Position numbers and translations under genes: made by a program
NCBI GenBank assembly: GCA_029582155.1
Contig: CM055909.1
Span: 17,300,534 to 17,364,533, forward strand
DNA: 64,000 nucleotides
Direction: 5' to 3'
From: Panopea generosa
Taxonomy: Eukaryota; Mollusca; Bivalvia; Adapedonta; Hiatellidae
Shown here: in pieces, positions 24,015 to 36,517 of the stretch
How positions within the stretch are numbered: the stretch's first letter is position 1
Layout: the number at the start of each line of letters is the position of its first letter
The notes under the pieces: model-generated
What the model was told of the DNA's origin: nothing
What the model saw: only the letters and a program-made list of their open reading frames with translations
The model's database searches: none

Positions 24015-25572
24015 GCCATACATAACCTAAAATGTGTTGAAATGGTTTAAACCCTATTATTGGATATGCCATATATAACCTAAAATGTGTTGAAATGGCG
24101 TTTAACTCCATTATTGGATATGCATATATAACCTGAAATGTGTTGAAATGGCGTTTAACTCCATTATTGGATATGCATATATAACCTGAAATGTGTTGAA
24201 ATGGCGTTTGACTCCATTATTGGATATGCCATATATAACCTGAAATGTGTTGAAATGGGGTTTAACTCCATTATTGGATATGCCATATATAACCTGTAAT
24301 GTGTTGAAATGGCGTTTGACTCCATTATTGGATATGCCATATATAACCTGAAATGTGTTGAAATGGCGTTTGACTCCATTATTGGATATGCCATATATAA
24401 CCTGAAATGTGTTGACATGGCGTTTAACTCCATTATTGGATATGCCATCTATAACCTGAAATGTGTTGAAATAGCTTTTGACTCCATTATTGGATATGCC
24501 ATATATAACCTGAAATGTGTTGAAATGGCGTTTGACTCCATTATTGGATATGCCATATATAACCTGAAATGTGTTGAAATGGCGTTTGACTCCATTATTG
24601 GATATGCCATATATAACCTGAAATGTGTTGAAATGGCGTTTGACTCCATTATTGGATATGCCATATATAACCTGAAATGTGTTGAAATGGCGTTTAACTC
24701 CATTATTGGATATGCCATCTATAACCTGAAATGTGTTGAAATGGCTTTTGACTCCATTATTGGATATGCCATATATAACCTGTAATGTGTTGAAATGGCG
24801 TTTGACTCCATTATTGGATATACCATATATAACCTGAAATGTGTTGAAATGGCGTTTGACTCCATTATTGGATATGCCATATATAACCTGAAATGTGTTG
24901 AAATGGCGTTTGACTCCATTATTGGATATGTCATATATAACCTGAAATGTGTTGAAATGGCGTTTAACTCCATTATTGGATATGCCATATATAACCTGAA
25001 ATATGTTGAAATGGCGTTTAACTCCATTATTGGATATGCATATATAACCTGTAATGTGTTGAAATGGCGTTTAACCCCTATTAATTGGATATGCCATATA
25101 TAACATGAAATATGTTGAAATGGCGTTTAACTCCATTATTTGATATGCCATATATAACCTGTAATGTGTTGAAATGGCGTTTAACTCCATTATTGGATAT
25201 GCCATATATAACCTGAAATGTGTTGAAATGGCGTTTAACTCCATTATTGGATATGCCATATATAACCTGAAATGTGTTGAAATGGCGTTTAACTCCATTA
25301 TTGAATATGCCATATATAATCTTGAATGTGTTGAAATGGCGTTTAACCCTATTATTGGATATGCCATATATAACCTAAAATGTGTTGAAATGACGTTTAA
25401 CCCCATTATTGGATATGCATATATAACCTGAAATGTGTTGAAATGGCGTTTAACTCCATTATTGGATATGCCATATATAACCTGTAATGTGTTTAAATGG
25501 CGTTTAACTCCATTATTGGATATGCCATATATAATCTGAAATGTGTTGAAATGGCGTTTAACCCCATTATTA
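23944..25572. repeat. 54-bp tandem array (about 30 units) made of a SINE 3' tail
   Basis: The unit runs 'tggatatgccatatataacc' + 'tgaaatgtgttgaaatggcg' + 'tttaactccattat' (54 bp). Units differ by a few substitutions (TTTGAC/TTTAAC, CTATAACC/ATATAACC) and occasional 1-3-nt losses. As 54 is 18 codons, both strands stay open over hundreds of bases; these are not genes. The same position in copy A has one unit only. Confidence 0.95.
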
Positions 25573-26389
25573 CACTTTAAAGCAGTGTCTCAGGGTAAAA
25601 CGCAACCCATGTCTACAACAAAGTAAGTTTAATATGAATATAATTATCTGAATTTTAATGCTATGGATTTTAAATTGACCAAAACATGACAAAAGGGATG
25701 TTTTAACCTGAGTGATGAAATCAAGAATTATCACACATGGCACTATTTGGCAGCCTTCACTTCGTCAGTCAGACTATTTCTAAAGTGGAAACAATTAAAC
25801 AAATTCATCAAATTGAAATTAAATTCATTCGAAAGTCGTTGGAATTGAGGGAATTTTTATCTAGGCAAGCCGGCCAAGTTTGGAATTATATTTATTATTC
25901 TGGTATGTTGAAATAAATTTCCTTTATGGAGTATGGACTCAGTGGGGAATGTCTAAGCATGATAATTTTAAGTTGAAAAAAGTTTTCTACCTATTTAAAA
26001 TTTGAAAATATAGACATAGTCTTCGACGCACCACATCTAATAACAACACAACACTGTCCCATAAAACAAAACTATTACATAACGAACCAACAGCAACAGT
26101 TAACCAATACTTAGGTTCACATAATTGATATACCACATCAAATAACAAAAAATAAAACAAACAAACAACGTACATAGCAAAGTGCCCATAGCATCACGTA
26201 ATATGCGCACGCCATCAAACCGCATAATCACCACCCCATTATATGACGAACATATGTATACAGTTGTGTTGATACAACAGCAAACATAATATAACAAATC
26301 TATTCTACTAAAACCCAAACTTACAAATGCGCAGTGCCAAATACCGTGTAACAATACTACCGCGGCATGAAACCATCAACTGCACATCT

Positions 26390-29300
26390 CATCTTAACAA
26401 CAGGGTCACATAACAAAACTTCAGGATCACATAAACCAAATACAGGATCACATAACAAAACTACAGGATAACATAAAAAAAATACAGGATAACATAACAA
26501 AACTACAGGATCACATTACAGAATTACAATATCACATAACAACACTACAGGATCACATAATAAAACCATAGTATCACATAATACAATAACAAGATCACAT
26601 AACAAAATTATACGATTACATAATAAAATTACAGTATCACAACAAAACTACAGGAGCATATAACAAAACAACATGGTCTCAAAACAAAACTACAGGATCA
26701 AATAACGAAACTACAGGACCACAAAGCAAAGCTGGAGGGTCATACCAAAATTACAGGATATCATACTAAAACTACAGGATAACATAACAAAACTACAGGA
26801 GCACATAACAAAGTACAGGGTCATATACCAAAATTACAGTGGCACATAACATAACTACAGGATCAAATAAAAAATACAGGATCTCGTATCAAATCTACAG
26901 GAACACAAAACAAAACTGCATGATTATAATAAAATTACAGGATCACATAACAAATATAGGATCACATAATATAACTACAGGAACAGAAAACGAAACCACA
27001 GGGTCATATAAAAGCTACAGGTTCACATAAAAAACAACAGGATGACATAACAAAACTACATAATAACAGAACAAAACTACATGCGCATATAAAAAACTAC
27101 ATGAACACATAACATGATTATAGGATCACATAAGAAAATTACATGATCACATTATAAAAATACGTGATCACATAACAAAAATGTATAATCAAATTTCAGG
27201 ATTTCATAACAAACCTACAGGAGGACATAGCAAAACTACAGGATCACATTACATAACTACTGGATAACAAAACAAATTTACAGGATAACATAACAAAACT
27301 ACAGGATCACATTACACAATGACAAGATTACATAACAAAACTACAGGATCACATAATAAAACCACAGTATCACATAATACAATTAAAGGATTACGAAACA
27401 AAATTGTACGACCACATAATAAAATTACAGTATCACATAACAAAACTACAGGAGCACATAACAAAACTACATGGTCACAAAACAAAACTACAGGACAAAA
27501 TAACGAAACTACAAGACCACAAAGCAAAACTGCAGGGTCATAACAAAATACAGGATATCATACCGAAACTACAGGATTACATAACAAAACTACAAGAGCA
27601 CATAACAAAGTACAGGGTCATATAACAAAATTACAGGTGCACATAACATAACTAAAGGATCAAATAAAAAATACAGGATCACATGACAAAACTACAGGAT
27701 CAGAAAAAAAACTGGATCGCATAATAAAACTACATGGCTACAAAACAAAATTACAGGATCAAATAACGAAACTACAGAACCACAAAACAAAACTACAAGG
27801 TCATAACAAAATTACAGGATCTCATACCAAAACTACAGGATAATATAACAAAACTGCAGGAGACATAACAAAGTACTGGGTCATAAACCAAAATTACAAG
27901 GTCACATAACATAACAACATGATCTGATCAAAATACAAATTACAGGATCAGGTAAAAAAACTACAGGATCACAAAAAAACAGGACCACATAACAAAACTA
28001 CAGGATCACAAAACAAAACTGCATGGTCATAACAAAATTACAGAATCACATAACAAAACTACAGGTGCATATATCATAACTACATGGTCCCAAAACAAAA
28101 TTTCAGGGTTATAACAAAATTACAGGATCTCATACCAAAACTACAGCATAACATAAGCAAACTACAGGAGCACATAACAAAGTACAGGGTCATATACCAA
28201 AATTATAGGGGCACATAACTTAACTACAGGATCAAATAAAAACTACAGGATCATATAACAAAACTACAGGATCACAAAACAAAACTGCATGATCATACCA
28301 AAATTACAAGATCACATAACAAACTACAGGATCACATAACATAGCTACAGGAACAGAAAACGAAACCACAGGGTCATAGAAAAGCTACAGGATCACATAA
28401 AAAACTACAGTATAACATAACAAAGCTACAGGATCACAGAACAAAACTACATGCGCATATAAAAACTACATGAACACATTACATAACTATAGGATTACAA
28501 AAGAAAACTCCATGATCACATAATGAAACTACGTGATCACATAACAAAAATGCAAGGTCATAATCAAATTACAGGATCACATAACAAACCTACAGGAAGA
28601 CATAGTAAAATTAAAGGATCACATTACATAACTACAGGATAACAAAACAAAATTACAGGATCACATAACAAAACTACAGGATCACAAAAAATACAAGATC
28701 ACGTAACAAAACTACAGGATCACAAAAAAATACAAGATCACATAACAAAACTACAGGATCACAAAACAAAACTGCATGGTCATAACAAAATTACAGGATC
28801 ACATAACAAAACTACAGGTGCATATATCATAACTACATGGTCCCAAAACAAAATTTCAGGGTTATAACAAAATTACAGTATCTCATACCAAAACTACAGC
28901 ATAACATAAGCAAACTACAGGAGTACATAACAAAGTACAGGGTCATATACCAAAATTACAGGGGCACATAACTTAACTACAGGATCAAATAAAAACTACA
29001 GGATCATATAACAAAACTATAGGATCACAAAACAAAACTGCATGATCATACCAAAATTACAGGATCACATAACAAACTACAGGATCACATAGCATAACTA
29101 CAGGAACAGAAAATGAAACCACAGGGTCATAGAAAAGCTACAGGATCACATAAAAAACTACAGTATTACATAACAAAGCTACAGGATAACAGAACAAAAC
29201 TACAGGCGCATATGAAAAACTACATGAACACATTATATAACTATAGGATTACAAAAGAAAACTCCATGATCACATAATGAAACTACGTGATCACATAACA

Positions 29301-29530
29301 AAAATGCAAGGTCATAATCAAATTACAGGATTTCATAACAAACCTACAGGAAGACATAGTAAAATTAAAGGATCACATTACATAACTACAGGATAACAAA
29401 ACAAAATTACAGGATCACATAGCAAAACTACAGGATCACAAAAAAAAATACAAGATCACATAACAAAACTGCAGTTTTACATAAAATACTACAGAAGCAC
29501 ATAGCAAAAATACAGCATCGCATTACAAAT
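26390..29530. repeat. 21-bp tandem array, copy B
   Basis: Same unit as at 10690, about twice as long. It contains a recent internal duplication: the stretch at about 28010-28660 recurs at about 28755-29400 with very few changes. Diverged units extend back to about 26025. Confidence 0.9.
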
Positions 29531-29770
29531 ACACAGCTAATGGCATTGTTATGTTTAAGTGTCTCGTAGGTCAGGACAACCGGTCCGATATAGAAGATTT
29601 GCTGTATAATTACGGCACGGTGTATAGACGATATTAAGTTTGTGGCTTTGCCTACAAACTTTTAATGTGAGGCTAGGCTTACGTTAAAGAGCGAGGCTCT
29701 ACCGACTAATTGTTACATTTTCGTGTCGAATCTTTGAAATGCACTTATCTATTATTCTATTTATACTTTT
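29531..29770. other. Segment present in copy B only
   Basis: No counterpart in copy A was seen. It contains a small hairpin (aagtttgt...acaaactt, about 29636-29661). No coding content or mobile-element ends were recognised. Confidence 0.4.
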
Positions 29771-30805
29771 TGCTAGAAAAATAATTGAGTAGTTTCAAAC
29801 GCAAAAAAAAAATCTATTAGTGCGAATTAAATTTTATTTCGCTACTAGTATCGGTCACCTATTATATACTGAACGGAACAGCTAAACCGCCACTTTTGTA
29901 TTTCCAATATCTTTGGTAAAGTATCAGTAGAGCTATTATAGTTTATATACGACATTAGCAGACACGCGTATATTGATTCGACATACCTAAATGTTCTATT
30001 TAGTCGAGAGAAACAAAAATGTCAGGTACGTAAAATGTCAGGTTGTGGGTTAGCTCTTCCGTTCAATATATCATCTGGTGCCTGATATTAAAACACTTTT
30101 TGCTTAAGACTAGATTTCGAGATATATATAGAAATTACATAATTTGATATAGATTTAAATTTTATTGAAAAAAGGTATGTTTTAGCAAAATAAGAGTCCA
30201 TATGTCTCCAAACTGCATCAATACAATGTTGTTTTATATATACATAAAAAAAACAGTCAAGTTCAAAAAGAAAAAAAGCTGTTCGTTGACCTTCGAATAC
30301 ACCATAACTAACCAACTGATAGGCGATTTCTTCACTGAAACTATTACGTTGTTGGTTAAAGCCGGGAAACCGTTCATTCAACACATGGAAGGCAGAATCC
30401 AAGCAGATTCAAGAAATAAGTTTAGTGCGTTATAACTATAATTTACGCAATTAATATGTAAATGCGTGTGTGTACCTCCATAACTTATACATTTACAGTT
30501 GATCAAAGTTCGCTTATAATTGGGTAAGTTTATCATTGAACTGTATAGGGAAATCAGATACTTCTAAATTCTAATAATACGTTTACGTCCGTTATTGAGT
30601 ACTAATACTTAGCTGTGTTTGCATTAAGGGGCAGAAGCAATACACCGACAAAGAATAGATAATGTAAATGTCAAGGTCAAAATGGTAGTTAAGAAATACA
30701 AGCAGCTGCGTGTGCTATACTTCTGATTTATGAAAGTTTCGTTTAAATTTAAACATATTTTATTGCCATGTAAACATATTTTCCATTATTATTTTTTCAT
30801 AGGGT

Positions 30806-30960
30806 TTAAAGCCATTTCAACATATTTCAGGTTAGATATAGCATATCCAGTAATATTGGTAGAGGAAGACCTCGGAGTGAATCTAAGTAGAACCACCGTT
30901 CTTCATCCTTCTGCAAGTAACTGGCAATCTGTCTCTCATATTACACTAAATAATGTACAC
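30806..30960 (-). mobile_element. SINE family 1 fragment, minus strand (copy B)
   Basis: Counterpart of 13285-13440 with the same truncation, so the insertion predates the duplication. Confidence 0.65.
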
Positions 30961-31567
30961 ATAAAGCATGTACAATTATAGCCTCACACGTTTTGATACC
31001 AAAAATCACAAAACATATGCTGGCTGGTACAGGAGGAGTTTTGTTTCCAAGAAAAACGCCAAATGTAACATCCGAAATTTTGACAAGCACCTGCAGTCAC
31101 TTATCTCTGTTCACGTGAACCTAGTCGCGTTATAGATTCTATAACAAGGAACGATGTAGTTGGATGAATGACGTCACCAGTGTTCATTCAAATTTGTAAT
31201 TTGTTAATGATAGAATGTTTTGGCCGTGTCATGTATGTGTCAGAATGTGCGATCAACATACTAGTAAACGCGCATTTTTGTGCGCATAAACCGATAAACC
31301 TATACGAAACAAATACATAATCTGGTTTTGTTATAGGAATTTATTTACACGATCGTTTAGAATTATAATACATTTTACTACAAATGGTTCACTAAAAATG
31401 AACAACAGTAAACCATAGAATAGCTAAAATAAGATTATCACCGCACTGTTCGCACATAGAAAACCGGACGTTAAACACATACACACACACACACAAAAGA
31501 TAGACATGAAAGGAAACTGTGCTTTGTAACAAAAACGATATATAAAATGAATACCATTCATGTCCTT

Positions 31568-31743
31568 ATCCTCTGTTATATTAGTTGCTATATCAGTTGT
31601 TATATCAGTTGTTATATCAGTTGTTATATCAGTTGTTATATTAGTTGTTATATCAGTTGTTATATCAGTTGTTATATCAGTTGTTATATTAGTTGTTATA
31701 TCAGTTGTTATATCAGTTGTTATATCAGTTGTTATATTAGTTG
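31568..31743. repeat. 12-bp tandem array, about 14 units
   Basis: The unit is 'gttatatcagtt', with a TATATTAG variant every few units. Copy A has two units at the same site (about 14946-14970). Two long reading frames (SCYI and SVVI repeats) are artefacts of the 12-bp period. Confidence 0.9.
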
Positions 31744-32526
31744 TGTGTTCGAACCTTTTTATCTTTTGGAGTCGAACAAAAAGTATCTGCTTTTAATAAA
31801 CTAACATTATATTGTATTAAAACATTTAAAAAAGCGAAAACATGTGATTAATGCATACAACTAATTAGAAGGGTAACTCTGTTTGTAATATCATTATTTC
31901 CATATTCATGTTGGTATTGTTATATTATGGAAAAAGTGATAGCAATGAAACTGTTAATGCATAAATCAATTTCTACAAATAACTTTTCAGTTTGATCTTA
32001 AGTTATATGTGAATAGTTGAAGTAGCCATGCTACTTCTCACTACTATAACCATATTGTTCAAAATATTTGTATTTACTATAATTAATATGTACTGTTTTG
32101 TGTATTTGAATAGTTTATTAATGCTGAAAAAATTGTTTTGCTTAAGCCAAACTTAAAGAATGTTATGTTCTGTTCATACAAACAGAAACAGTAGGATAAG
32201 AAAAATATTTTAGCAATTAATGTAATCAACTATTTATATAAGATTGATAACTCGTGTAATATCGTTATCAAGTTTTGATCGTCTATTTCAATTTCAATAT
32301 CTAATCAGATGTCAGAACGTTCTCATTACGGGCTTATTCTCTATAGTTACCATTTAAATGTTTATCTAGATAGAAGGTACCGGTGTCACGTTATCTAGAA
32401 CTCTCACACACTGCGTCCTTCTATCAAATATTCAAAATATACAAAACAACATGTATGTTTACATTGGTCTTGGATTCTACTTAATTTCAATGTAACCGGG
32501 GATTAAACAAATAAAAAATACTGAAG

Positions 32527-32785
32527 TTACCTCAGCGGTTCACATTCCGGTCGGATCATACCAAAGACTTGAAAAATGGCACCAGAAGCTTCAGCATTTA
32601 GAGATTAGTTCTAGGTCTGGTAAGTCCGGTGTCATAATAATGTGACTGGGTGGGGTCTCATACCATGTGTTTGCGCCATGATAATTCAGTGTGACTGCGC
32701 TTAGAATACTGTATCAGGTAGACTTTGTTGCGATATGACTGAACATTTTTTTAACACGACGGTAAATAACATACAACAACAACAT
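32527..32785 (+). mobile_element. SINE (family 4) with (CAA)n tail, copy B
   Basis: 'cagcggttcacattccggtc' head, body, and '...gacggtaaataacatacaacaacaac' tail. It is collinear with 15687-15950. Confidence 0.65.
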
Positions 32786-33256
32786 ATTACCTCAGCGAAC
32801 ATGCAATGTCACAGCCCCTGTTTTGTAGCGAATGCTGAATTCATGTCATAATGTAAATCATCTCTTTGCTGAGACAGTAGTGATGAGTTTGCTTACATAA
32901 ATATATTACTGAAGCAACTTAAAGAAACAAGCACCCGGCGTTAGCATTTTACATTTGTAATGCACATAGCAGCTTATTTTATATTTCTATCATTTCATTA
33001 CAGGAGTCAGCACGTACGTGCCAAAGCCGTGCGACCATATAACACTTAACTACACGTACGAAACAGAACACCCGTAACCGAAGAGCCGGTGATCCAGAGT
33101 GTATTTCAAACACTAGATGAAAAGGAACATTGAATATGCGACCAAAACTCCCGCTTATATAAAAAAAAACTCGTGACAACAACGTTATTGCACTGACAGT
33201 ATGCAATTATATATGTTGAATTTCTTATTTGATATTCAAAGGTTATTCCATTGTTG

Positions 33257-33262
33257 AATAAA
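33257..33262 (+). terminator. Polyadenylation signal AATAAA, pseudogene copy B
   Basis: AATAAA is 180 nt past the exon Z stop, in the same context (ttgttgaataaacgtta) as copy C. Confidence 0.45.
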
Positions 33263-33310
33263 CGTTAACATGTTTAAGAGAGATATTTTATTTTTGTTAG
33301 AACTATTGCA

Positions 33311-33511
33311 TGGCTCTTATTTCACCAATATATACTTAAATACTTAAAAGCCTAAATCTAAGAAAAGTAGACAGGTGATCATGATTTTAGACTGGTTCCA
33401 GTATAACTGCATATGATTTCATTATGCACATGTAATAGCTAAATGACCACTCAAAATAACGTTATCCACATATTCATGTAGTATTTAAGAAATACGTTGG
33501 TGAAGTAGACC
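33311..33511. mobile_element. MITE with 'TTTCACCAA' inverted ends (copy B)
   Basis: The left end is 'cttatttcaccaatatatac'; the right end, read in reverse complement, is 'tctacttcaccaacgtattt'. The core contains 'gtagacaggtgatcatgat' and 'agactggttccagtataac'. About 200 bp with no coding content. Full copies are at 39579 and 61522; a half copy is at 16470. Confidence 0.7.
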
Positions 33512-33756
33512 ACTCTATATCCTCCATCTTCTTTTATAAATAGCTGCCATTTAAATTGATATAATTTTGAACAACCCATTATTTTAAGACGTATGTACCT
33601 TTGTTGACTGTTTTTGTCACGTAAACAAATATCGCTTTCTCGTGTTACCTGCCTAGTTGAGGTATTTTACACCGCAATGTTGCGAAACTATCTACACTTA
33701 AGAAATAATATAAGTAGTTTGTTTGCTTCGTACCCATCAGTATTTGATAGTTTTAG

Positions 33757-35565
33757 ACGTCAGCAAGGTGTCTGTATTATTTGACAACAAGTCAGCAAGT
33801 TGTCTGTATTATTTGACAACTAGTCAGCAAGGTGCCTGTATTATTTCACAATAAGTCAGCAAGGTATCTGCATAATTTGACAACTAGTCAGCAAGGTGTC
33901 TGTATTGTTGGACAACTAGTCAGCAAGGTGGCTGTAGTATTTGACAACTAGTCATCATGGTGTCTGTATTGTTGGACAACTAGTCAGCAAGGTGTCTGTA
34001 TTATTTGACAACTAGTCAGAAAGGTGTCTGTATTGTTTGGCAACTAGTCAGCAAGTTGTCTGTATTATTTGACAACTTAGCAGCAATGTGTTTGTATTAG
34101 TTTACAACTAGTCAGCAAAGTGTCTGTATTATTTGACAACTAGTCAGCAAGGTATCTGTATTGTTTGACAACAAGTCAGCAAGGTGTCTGTATTATTTTA
34201 CCACTAGTCAGGAAGGTGTATGTATTATTTAACAACTAGTCAGCAAGATGTATGTATTATCTGATAACTAGTCAGCAAGGTGTCTGTATTATTTGACAAC
34301 TAGTCAGCAAGGTGCCTGTATTATTTCACAATAAGTCAGCAAGGTATCTGCATAATTTGACAACTAGTCAGCAAGGTGTCTGTATTGTTGGACAACTAGT
34401 CAGCAAGGTGGCTGTAGTATTTGACAACTAGTCATCATGGTGTCTGTATTGTTGGACAACTAGTCAGCAAGGTATCTGTATTGTTTGACAACAAGTCAGC
34501 AAGGTGTCTGTATTATTTTACCACTAGTCAGGAAGGTGTATGTATTATTTAACAACTAGTCAGCAAGATGTATGTATTATCTGATAACTAGTCAGCAAGG
34601 TGTCTGTATTATTTGACAACTAGTCACCAAGTTGTGTCTATTATTTAACAACTTGTCAGTCCTGTGTCAGTATGATTTGACAAAAAGGTGTCTGTATTAT
34701 TTTACAACTAGTCAGAAACGTGTCTGTATTATTTTACAACTTGTCAGCAAGGCATCTGTATTGTTTGACTTCTAGTCAGCAAGGTGTCTGTATTATTTTA
34801 CAACTAGTCAGGAAGATGTCTGTATTATTTGACAACTAGTCAGGAAGGTGTCTGTATTATGTGACAACTAGTTAGCTAGGTGTCTGTATTATTTGACAAC
34901 TAGTCACCAAGGTGTGTATTTTATTTAACAACTTTTCAATCCTGTGTCAGTATGATTTGACAAAATTTCAGCATCTTGCCAGTATAACTTTTCATTACGA
35001 TTTCAATATAATTTGGGAACTAGTCAGCACGGCATCAGTATTATATAACAATCAGTCAGCCCGGTGCCAGTATAATTTACCAATTTGTCATTACGATTCC
35101 AATACAATTTGACAACTAGTCAGAACGGCATCAGCATATTTTGACAACTAGTCACTCCGAAGTCAGTATAATTTAACAATTAGTCAGCACGGTGTCAGTA
35201 TAATTTGACAAATTACCAGTACGGCCTCGGTACGGCATGACATCAGTACATTTTGACAGCTAGCCATTACGGCATCGGTATAATTGTAAAACTAGTCGGC
35301 ATGGCATAAGTATAATTTGACAACTAGCCACTTAGGGGTCAGTATAATTTAACAACTAGTCAGCGAGGTGTCAGTATATTTTAACAACTAACCAGTACGG
35401 CATCGGACCGGCATGGCATTAGTATAATTTGACAACTAGCCACCCCGTAGTCAGTTTAATTTAACAACTAGTCAGCACGGTGTCAGTATAATTTGACAAC
35501 TAGCCACCCCGTAGTCAGTATAATTTATCAACCAGTCAGCACGGTGTCAGTATATTTGACGTCAA
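33757..35565. repeat. 32-bp tandem array
   Basis: The unit is 'gtcagcaaggtgtctgtatt' + 'atttgacaacta'. About 30 regular units (to about 34910) pass into diverged units (gtcagcacgg, gtcagtataatttgacaac) to 35565. Blocks repeat at a higher level: about 33800-33995 recurs 480 bp downstream (15 units), and about 34183-34305 recurs 320 bp downstream (10 units). The same family with the same diverged 3' edge is at 61965-64000. Confidence 0.95.
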
Positions 35566-36201
35566 GATAATATTTTCAATTGAATAAATACAAATAACAA
35601 ATGACCAAAAAACAAACTGAAAGGTATGAAAAGCATGTAATACACACTGTTACTTTAAAAATGTTTCACGATAAAATGAAACTCTTTTAATGTTGCCAAA
35701 AAGCTCTTCAGGTTTTGCGGACATTAAACTGACCTAATGTTGTTCATAACCCGATGAAAACTCAAAATTCGGGTTTAAATCTTTAAATGGAATGCAAATA
35801 TCAAGATGAGGTTAAATCACGATGTAAAGAAGAAAAATACAGTAACACACTGCCATGTTGTTGTGGAAGTCATTATTATCATCATCATCAAGAGAATCAG
35901 TAGCAACAACATTAAAAACAACGTCAATGTGATGATAATAATACTGATGAACTATCTATTGTTATAAAAAGCTTGGTTAAAATGTTTTTACATGAAAAGA
36001 AGGCAAAGATTAATCTAAGATTAAATCACGAATGTAAAGAAGCGGAGTTAAAATGTCCAATGACTAGATTAACATAAAGGTAGTGTCTGTATGGTGATCA
36101 CATGCACAAAAGAAGAGGAAGTTTTTAACACATTATATAATAATCCAACTACAAATAGTTTGCAAACAAAGATTGTGTGTTGAAGTTACATATTGGAAAT
36201 C
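35566..36201. promoter_or_regulatory. Upstream region of the C4-like gene; TATA-like box
   Basis: Contains the dispersed repeat at 35695-35800, a (CAT)n run at about 35878-35891, and a local duplication of 'taaatcacgaatgtaaagaa' (about 35815 and 36024). A TATATAA at 36134-36140 lies 62 nt upstream of the ATG at 36202, a plausible core promoter with a short leader. The assignment is by position only. Confidence 0.35.
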
Positions 36202-36517
36202 ATGGCTGAACACTATGAAATGCCGCACATGGATAATAACAAAGAAAGAGGAAGGGAACAGAAGACCGTTGGTACTGTACCGGGGTATACAAAGAACTCT
36301 GTCGTGTTGTTGATGTTTGCACTGATGCTGACGGGTGCTTTTGTACTTTCTGTTGGTACCGGTTTTGTTGTGTTTTTCTTGGCCGAGGGGAACAAAGAGA
36401 TCAAAGTTGTGTTTCCAGAGAACTATTCACCAACGTGTCAACCGCAGACAAGTGGACCTGAGGACACAACTGACGTGTTGCCAACAACATCAAAACCACC
36501 AGGAGAAACCGTTACAG
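36202..36517 (+). CDS. C4-like gene, exon 1 (cytosolic tail, membrane segment, stalk)
   Basis: Starts 'atggctgaacac' and ends gttacag|gtatta, leaving one G of a split Asp codon (D106). It encodes all of the N-terminal tail, the membrane segment and most of the stalk (PTTSKPPGETVT). The reading frame runs past the donor to 36639, so the extra residues after 105 are intron. Confidence 0.85.

Larger units (their letters stand above)
22667..33077 (+). pseudogene. Decayed gene for a small secreted protein, copy B
   Basis: Exon 1 (22667-22725) keeps length and phase, but the start codon is ACG instead of ATG. Exon 2 (about 25785-25900) has a 9-nt in-frame loss, yet its donor (ctg|gtatgt) is intact, unlike copy A. 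Exon X (30257-30415) starts after cag and has the longer A-run that restores frame in its 5' part. It carries a 10-bp deletion after HMEG, and its donor GT is changed to AT. Exon Y is removed by the deletion at about 31248. Exon Z (33004-33077) reads VSTYVPKPCDHITLNYT and stops with TAA at the same codon as copy A. The copy cannot encode the full protein. Confidence 0.55.
21065..33512 (+). repeat. Segmental duplication, copy B
   Basis: Collinear with copy A from 'agtactgatacccggtctt' (about 21083). Differences from A: an expanded 54-bp array (23944-25570), a longer 21-bp array, an expanded 12-bp array (31568-31743), about 230 extra bases at about 29530-29770, and an 880-bp deletion at about 31248 that removes exon Y. 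The 3' part continues collinear with copy C (60928 onward), including the 32-bp array. Confidence 0.9.

Noticed and set aside
24309-25431. Long open frames on both strands with an 18-residue repeat
   Set aside because: They arise because the 54-bp unit is a multiple of three and lacks stops. The unit is a SINE tail, and both strands are equally open.
26839-27625. Heptad-like open frames (HNKTTGS, ITKLQEH) suggesting a repetitive or antifreeze-like protein
   Set aside because: These frames follow the 21-bp array period and occur in several frames and on both strands. There is no start context, splice signal or signal peptide.
31547-31804. Open frames with SCYI/SVVI repeats
   Set aside because: A product of the 12-bp array. 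The same site in copy A has two units and no frame.
33757-35565. Regular 32-bp repeats considered as a CRISPR array
   Set aside because: Repeats are head-to-tail without unique spacers, units diverge gradually, and the genome is eukaryotic.
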